From positions 186,001-250,000 of the forward strand of contig NZ_PHUL01000001.1 in NCBI RefSeq assembly GCF_002813425.1: 64,000 nt of DNA, in the 5' to 3' direction. This document shows, piece after piece, positions 63,206 to 64,000 of this stretch; the first letter of the stretch is position 1, and every line of letters starts with the position of its first letter. The position numbers were made by a program, and so were the translations under genes. The notes below the pieces were generated by a model. That model saw nothing but the letters and a program-made list of their open reading frames with translations, searched no databases and was not told where the DNA came from. The stretch comes from Cellulophaga sp. RHA19 (GTDB lineage: Bacteria > Bacteroidota > Bacteroidia > Flavobacteriales > Flavobacteriaceae).

Positions 63206-64000
63206 ATGAAACATATAGTTTATACCTGTTTTCTAGCAATTTTGTTTTTAACGTCTTGTAAAACCAATTCAAGAACCTTAATAACCAATGCAAACAAAGA
63301 CATTACATATTGGGGAAGAGTAGATACTACTGCGACAGATAGTACAGATTTACATTGGTCTGGCACATCTATAAAATTAAATTTTGAAGGTTCCGATATA
63401 GAAGCCTTATTACAAGATGAAAAAGGAGAAAACTACTATAATATTCTTGTAGATAATGACAGCACTAAATTATTACGATTAGATACTACAAAACGTTATT
63501 ATACACTTGCCCGTAATTTAAAAAAAGGAAAGCATACTGTAGAGTTGTTTAAAAGAACAGAATGGGATAAAGGCAAAACAAGCTTTTTTGGTTTTAAACT
63601 GAATAAAAAAGGTAAAATACTACCAAAAGACACACCTAAAACCAGAAAAATTGAATTTTACGGAAACTCTATTACTGCTGGTTATGCTGTTGAAGATTAT
63701 ACTGGCAATGACAGACCAGATAGTACATACACCAACAATTATTTAAGTTACGCTGCTATTACAGCCAGACATTTTAATGCCGAATACAGAGCTATTTGCA
63801 AAAGCGGAATTGGAATTACTGTAAGCTGGTTTCCCATAATAATGCCAGAGCTATACAATAGGCTAAATCCTAATAATAAAAACAGCTTATGGGATTTTTC
63901 TTTGTACCAGCCAGATATAGTTGTTGTAAATTTATTTCAGAATGATTCTTGGATAGTGAATATGCCAAAAAATGAAGAATTTAAACATAGGTTTGGGAAC
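63206..64000 (+). CDS. SGNH esterase lipoprotein, CE2 (acetylxylan esterase-like), 3' end outside window
   Basis: 265 codons up to the right edge, no stop. Lipoprotein signal FLAILFLTSCKTN with lipidated C18. An N-terminal jelly-roll part (YWGRVDTTATDSTDLHWSGTSIKLNFEG ... GKHTVELFKRTEW) precedes an SGNH domain with the nucleophile S155 in FYGNSITAGYAVED, and QPDIVVVNLFQND (block III) later. This two-domain plan is that of carbohydrate esterase family 2, which removes acetyl groups from polysaccharides. Being beside a GH98-like enzyme it may work on the same polymer (inference). Confidence 0.85.
   Translation, partial: MKHIVYTCFLAILFLTSCKTNSRTLITNANKDITYWGRVDTTATDSTDLHWSGTSIKLNFEGSDIEALLQDEKGENYYNILVDNDSTKLLRLDTTKRYYTLARNLKKGKHTVELFKRTEWDKGKTSFFGFKLNKKGKILPKDTPKTRKIEFYGNSITAGYAVEDYTGNDRPDSTYTNNYLSYAAITARHFNAEYRAICKSGIGITVSWFPIIMPELYNRLNPNNKNSLWDFSLYQPDIVVVNLFQNDSWIVNMPKNEEFKHRFGN

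Overview
The window is a piece of a low-GC chromosome from a member of the Bacteroidota, most likely a (marine) Flavobacteriaceae. The evidence is the core gene set and its neighbourhoods (DUF6089-uppS-bamA-ompH-ompH, nadK/CBS next to pdxJ, folK fused to a deoxynucleoside kinase, GLPGLI and outer-membrane barrel proteins), a type IX secretion (Por) C-terminal sorting domain, many promoters of the Bacteroidota type (TA-N2-TTTG at -7), and the lack of Shine-Dalgarno sequences. I cannot fix the genus. No insertion sequence, prophage or CRISPR array is visible.

Left part (1-11700, almost all minus strand) is a sulfur assimilation and methionine block: cysN (cut by the window edge), cysD, cysH and a DUF2061 membrane protein form one operon; an Rrf2-type regulator sits just upstream; then a cystathionine-gamma-synthase-family enzyme, a very large three-enzyme fusion (homoserine O-acetyltransferase + aspartokinase + homoserine dehydrogenase), and an O-acetylhomoserine sulfhydrylase. 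The last is preceded by a clear SAM-I riboswitch. The next gene, metK, has a different SAM aptamer of the SAM-II/SAM-V type in its leader. Sulfide made by CysNDH and O-acetylhomoserine made by the fusion protein meet at the sulfhydrylase, and MetK converts the methionine to SAM, the ligand read by both RNAs.

Middle part (11800-53800) is mostly housekeeping: an outer-membrane barrel/GLPGLI pair, a deoxynucleoside kinase, a membrane pyrophosphatase beside a soluble one, pdhB, etfBA, a bifunctional nuclease, nupC, thyA-dfrA, murI, the envelope operon DUF6089-uppS-bamA-ompH-ompH, nadK-CBS, pdxJ, tig, clpP, clpX, a GH3-family protein, an AsmA protein, a queuosine-precursor transporter, the folK-kinase fusion, an rRNA/tRNA methyltransferase and mutS. 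Intrinsic terminators separate many of these units.

Right part (53950-64000) begins with a tRNA-Gly/tRNA-Leu pair and then becomes accessory: seven small mostly unknown genes on one strand (DUF4190-like, a SecD-head-like secreted protein, membrane proteins, DUF5071, SUFU), a large T9SS-secreted GH98-like glycosidase, a two-lobed pepsin-like protein that has lost its catalytic aspartates, a 105-residue AraC-type DNA-binding domain, an AhpD-like protein, and a CE2-type esterase lipoprotein cut by the window edge.

The most interesting signals are the metK leader, where one short 3' segment can pair with each critical strand of the SAM aptamer, the two unlike SAM riboswitch classes 1.7 kb apart, the trifunctional aspartate-to-O-acetylhomoserine fusion, the cluster with immunity-like genes after the tRNAs, and the apparently dead aspartic protease.
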